NCBI GenBank assembly: GCA_023653785.1
Contig: JAMKCH010012495.1
Location: 183,777-247,776 of the forward strand
Reading direction: 5' to 3'
Length of the DNA stretch: 64,000 nt
Origin: Ophioderma brevispina
Taxonomy: Eukaryota > Echinodermata > Ophiuroidea > Amphilepidida > Ophiodermatidae
Under the pieces are notes generated by a model. That model saw only the letters and a list, made by a program, of their open reading frames with translations, made no database searches and was not told the DNA's origin. Position numbers and translations under genes: made by a program. Shown piece after piece: positions 61,005-64,000 of the stretch. Position 1 is the first letter of the stretch. Each line of letters begins with the position of its first letter.

Positions 61005-61347
61005 CTTTAAAGACATTATCAGTGATTCACCCAAAAGAGTCAAAATATTTGAAATTTGCAGGAATAGCTTAAAAGTCAGTAGAATAATCATAAATTACCT
61101 TTTCCAACTGAAGAATTGCTAGAAAAGGAAGAAAACGGCAGTGTTCAAAGATACGAATCTCCATTGAATTACTTGTAGTAGTAAGTGTCCGTACGGACAG
61201 TAATGACTAAAATATCTGATTTTGTCCTAGGTTGCTTCTGGTCTTATAATTTGCAGGGTATGTTTAGATACTCGTACTTGATACAAACATGCAAAAATCT
61301 GATTTTTGATGATTTTTTCGATATTCTAATTTAGCAAATCACTGATA
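61005..61347 (+). mobile_element. MITE family M1, copy 2 (~343 bp)
   Basis: The left end TTTAAAGACATTATCAGTGA and right end TCACTGATAGTGCCTTTAA are inverted repeats of about 22 bp. The interior aligns with 36945-37295. It is the shorter and probably more typical form of the family. It abuts the SINE relic on its right, so one inserted beside or into the other. Confidence 0.8.
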
Positions 61348-61351
61348 GTGC

Positions 61352-61600
61352 CTTTAACAAGGTCAGTGTATGCCGACAGTGGATTAAGAGCACAATCCTT
61401 TCTGCTCTTAGATTGCAATATTCCCCGTTACAGCTACGACGAGCCTAGTGAGATAAAGCGTTTTGCCCAATTGCACAACGCATTGGCCGCAGCGGAGCTC
61501 GAACCCGCAACATTCATAAGATGGCCGTTCAATTCAATGGAGCACACATGTCACCAAAGGGTATTAATACAATACGGGCAAACATTTAGGTCATAATAGC
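61352..61600 (-). mobile_element. tRNA-derived SINE, antisense, 3'-truncated
   Basis: On the minus strand a B box GGGTTCGAGCTCC (about 61495-61507) is followed by 'GCTGCGGCCAATGCGTTGTG' and the core 'TTGGGCAAAACGCTTTATCT' (about 61455-61475), then CACTAGGCTCGTC. This is the same order as in the plus-strand SINE at 23484. The head upstream of the B box has only a weak A box. The usual GCGCTAT-type tail is missing; the SINE ends where MITE M1 copy 2 begins. The plus frame 61348-61596 is incidental. Confidence 0.7.
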
Positions 61601-61604
61601 CATT

Positions 61605-62270
61605 TTTCAACATCTTTTGCAATTGTATTTTTGTTGTTACCGAGTGAATGATTGGTCTAAATGATGAAGTGCGATTGAACCTTCTGAGCTCTTAATGATA
61701 AAAAGTTCTAATTCAACCATATGGCGAGGTTCTTTCTAAATGCTCGCAAACACATTTTGATGATGCTGGAAGAACATAGAATTTAAACCATACCATGGGA
61801 GCCCATTAGTGGAAGAGTATCGATAATTTGCCTTTGCAAGATGTGGAACGTCAGACAATCTTCTGCCGCTGAGAGATCATTAAATGAGCGCTATTTATTT
61901 TGTTTTTTTACATCCTTCTGACCTTTTTTATGACGAAAATTCCAAAATATAATTTATGATTTGCAACAGTTTCATTTAAATGGATTTAAGATTGTGATAT
62001 TGCTTGATTCAAAGGTAGAGGCAATGGGATTTCGATTAATAAATTGATTGCTAACGACAAACTCGTAAGCACTTTGTGATTTAGGGGGTTTCGATAGATT
62101 GGTGTGGGTGCGTCTTTTTTTGATCGCCCATTTGAAGAAAACCAAGAGGAGCACTTAACAACATATTTCTACACGAGGTATACCTCCAGTGCTCCTTTTC
62201 ACTTATTTGTTTTATCTTTATCCTCTCTCTAAAACCAAATGACCTTTATTTGATTGGTTGATGGAGTTCT
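61605..62270. other. Unannotated stretch
   Basis: The minus frame 61972-62154 is not recognised. No repeats found. Confidence 0.4.
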
Positions 62271-62276
62271 CTTGGG

Positions 62277-62330
62277 GTGTGTGTGTGTGTGTGTGTGTGT
62301 GCGTGTGCTCGCGCGCGCGCGTGTGTGTGT
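62277..62330. repeat. (TG)n(CG)n microsatellite
   Basis: TG repeat containing a central CGCGCGCGCG block, a classical Z-DNA-prone alternating purine-pyrimidine tract. Confidence 0.95.
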
Positions 62331-62404
62331 ACTACTAGATGTACCATGTTTACTTCAGAGGACCAAAGACAAGTTCTTTTAGACAATTGTCCGTTCTACA
62401 TTGG

Positions 62405-62932
62405 GTTTAAAGCGGCACTGGCACATTTCAGAAATTATGACATTCTTCAATTTGCTCGCAAATGATAGTCCCTAGGCCTTGGAAGAATGAGATATATTTT
62501 CCACAAAACGTAACCTACCCAAAAGCATAGGACATTATAAGAGGCAAAGTGATCCAGATATTTGTAGGCGAACTTTTTAGGTTCGCCGTACTTCATCAAC
62601 TAATGTGTCTATTACATGAATAGCTGAATCTACTTATTGGACTATTAAACCACAAAGGTCACGGAAAGGTCAAACAGGCTCCTCCTAGAGCACAACTCTG
62701 GCAGGTGTTTTTTTTGTGTGTGTTTACCGCATTTCCGCGTCGTCTGCTGACTTAATGTCGCCGGGCGACATTAATTATAAAATCGTTCGTTTACCCTTTA
62801 GGCGCGCTGACTTGGGCTTAATACATTCGGTGATGGTTAATGGTATCTAAAACTTTTATAACCATGAAAAATATAAATGTTGAAAAATCTAGAGTGCGCA
62901 CTATTTTGCAATGTGCCAGTTTCCCTTTAAAC
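62405..62932 (+). mobile_element. TIR DNA transposon family T1, short copy (528 bp)
   Basis: The left TIR GTTTAAAGCGGCACTGGCAC and right TIR GTGCCAGTTTCCCTTTAAAC are inverted over about 23 bp. Left and right parts align with the outer parts of 24058-25404, sharing 'TTGCTCGCAAAT', 'TTGGAAGAAT', 'CGTCTGCT', 'GGGCTTAATA' and 'GGTGATGG'. The perfect hairpin at 62752-62774 is kept. No transposase, so it depended on another element for movement. Confidence 0.85.
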
Positions 62933-62934
62933 AA

Positions 62935-64000
62935 AGGCGCGCGTTCTTTCGATGTCTCGAAAGGTTGATGTCAGACTGTTGTGTGTGTGTGGGTGTGGCG
63001 AGTGTGTGTTTGTGTTTGTTGGGCCGCCAGCATAAGCTGCAGGACCACTTGCAATCCTTTGTTCCGCGTCAGCGCGTTGTGGTGTGTGTGTATATGTGTC
63101 ACTAAAATGTTAAGCTGTTTTCTTATTGGAGCGAACCCACCGCTTCTATTCTTTGAATCTGGAGCGCGAAAGCCGAGAACCGCAAAATTCTAGTTTGGTT
63201 TGTTTGTTTTTTTTTGTTCTTAACTTTCCCTTCCTCTTATTAATCTATTTGAGATGATGGAGGCGAATTTGCAATATTTCTTGATAAGAGGTCAGAATGA
63301 AACAAACCGTACTTTTAGGCGATCCATACACAGTTATTTAATTCATCTAATCAGTCAACAAGAGGCCGATGAATGCCGACACTTGAATTTAACTGTAATA
63401 GCAGCCTTATGCTCTTCTCCTGTGGTGATGAATTCAATTGTTCGATATTCCCTTTCTCAAAATATATGTTACTACCTACAGTATGGAAAAAAAGAAAGCG
63501 TTCAAAACTAATGTTTTCATGAATCCACAAAAATCTCATTAAAGTTGTGCCTGATATCGTCATCCGTCATCACATACTCTTGTATTGTACCAAACATGTG
63601 TTCTGGAGAAAATTGCGATTAAATTTGCGAAAAGGCCTCGCAGGCATTTCTTGCCTACACCATGAAAGTAAGCATAAAATTACATTTAACACAATGATAT
63701 TTAAAAAACCATCTCACCAAGCTACAAAGATGTAAGTCGCAAAATAAGAACACACATTTCATCGTTGTGTTTTGTGCCGTAACATAGATGCACTTTTGAA
63801 CAACTTAATTTTGTTAGGAGCGATAAATCTTTCATAAATCTCTATGTTAAAAGTTTAATGTAGGAGCCAGCAAATACAAACTCTGTAATTAATCGCGTGT
63901 GAATGAATTGCGATTTTGAAATACGACAGTATGGAAACACAGAAATGTTAAATTTTCCCAAAAGGGCAAACATTCATAATTACAACATTATAAAATGACC
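62935..64000. other. Unannotated right edge
   Basis: TG-rich patches lie at 62980-63020 and 63075-63100. The plus frame 63254-63511 (85 codons) and neighbours are open but unrecognised. The window ends in AT-rich DNA without a closing feature. Confidence 0.4.

Overview
The window looks like AT-rich, intron- or intergene-type nuclear DNA from an animal. It contains no rRNA or tRNA gene, no operon-like gene layout and no convincing protein-coding exon. The longest open frame is 179 codons and is interrupted in character by a G-run. The best clues to the host are two tRNA-derived SINEs whose body carries the 'TTGGGCAA.GCG/ATTTA' core, one of them ending in a 'GCGCTAT..AA' plus ATT tail. LINE and mariner relics of invertebrate type and 'TAGGCCTA'-like words near 14.7 kb point the same way. 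This combination is familiar from marine invertebrate deuterostomes (echinoderm or hemichordate). That assignment is an inference and no species is claimed.

Layout. 0-7.2 kb: a dispersed and locally tandem repeat family (1-850 and 5.26-7.2 kb) surrounds a 1.55 kb mariner-like element (3.64-5.20 kb) with about 200-bp terminal inverted repeats and a decayed transposase fragment. 7.2-12.5 kb: a roughly 170-bp satellite with 340-bp higher-order units and ATGGC(N)GCCAT cores lies in opposite orientations on either side of a decayed LINE (8.4-9.9 kb). 10.67 kb holds a strong G-run. 15.4-16.1 kb is a second copy of the 1.47-2.14 kb repeat, followed by a CpG-rich foldback at 16.1 kb. 18.6-25.4 kb: a loose foldback, a second LINE 3' relic, a 370-bp tandem duplication, a SINE, and a DNA transposon whose shorter sibling lies at 62.4 kb. 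25.6-29.9 kb: mini- and microsatellites and a poly-C-associated tandem repeat. 33.6 kb: a probable third LINE relic. 34.86-35.64 kb and 53.82-54.62 kb: two copies of a piggyBac-like MITE. 36.6-37.3 kb and 61.0-61.35 kb: another MITE family. 40.5-51.9 kb: a complex block with inverted repeats and a 2.7-kb segmental duplication whose junctions carry poly-A runs, possibly an assembly artefact. 57.3-59.8 kb: a short MITE, a long-TIR element and a cluster of hairpins. 61.35-61.6 kb: an antisense SINE.

Nothing here forms a working pathway. The window is best read as a graveyard of nonautonomous DNA transposons, SINE/LINE fragments and satellites. The most notable items are the inverted ATGGC-core satellite flanking a LINE, the MITE families each represented twice in the window, and the duplicated 45.8-51.9 kb block.
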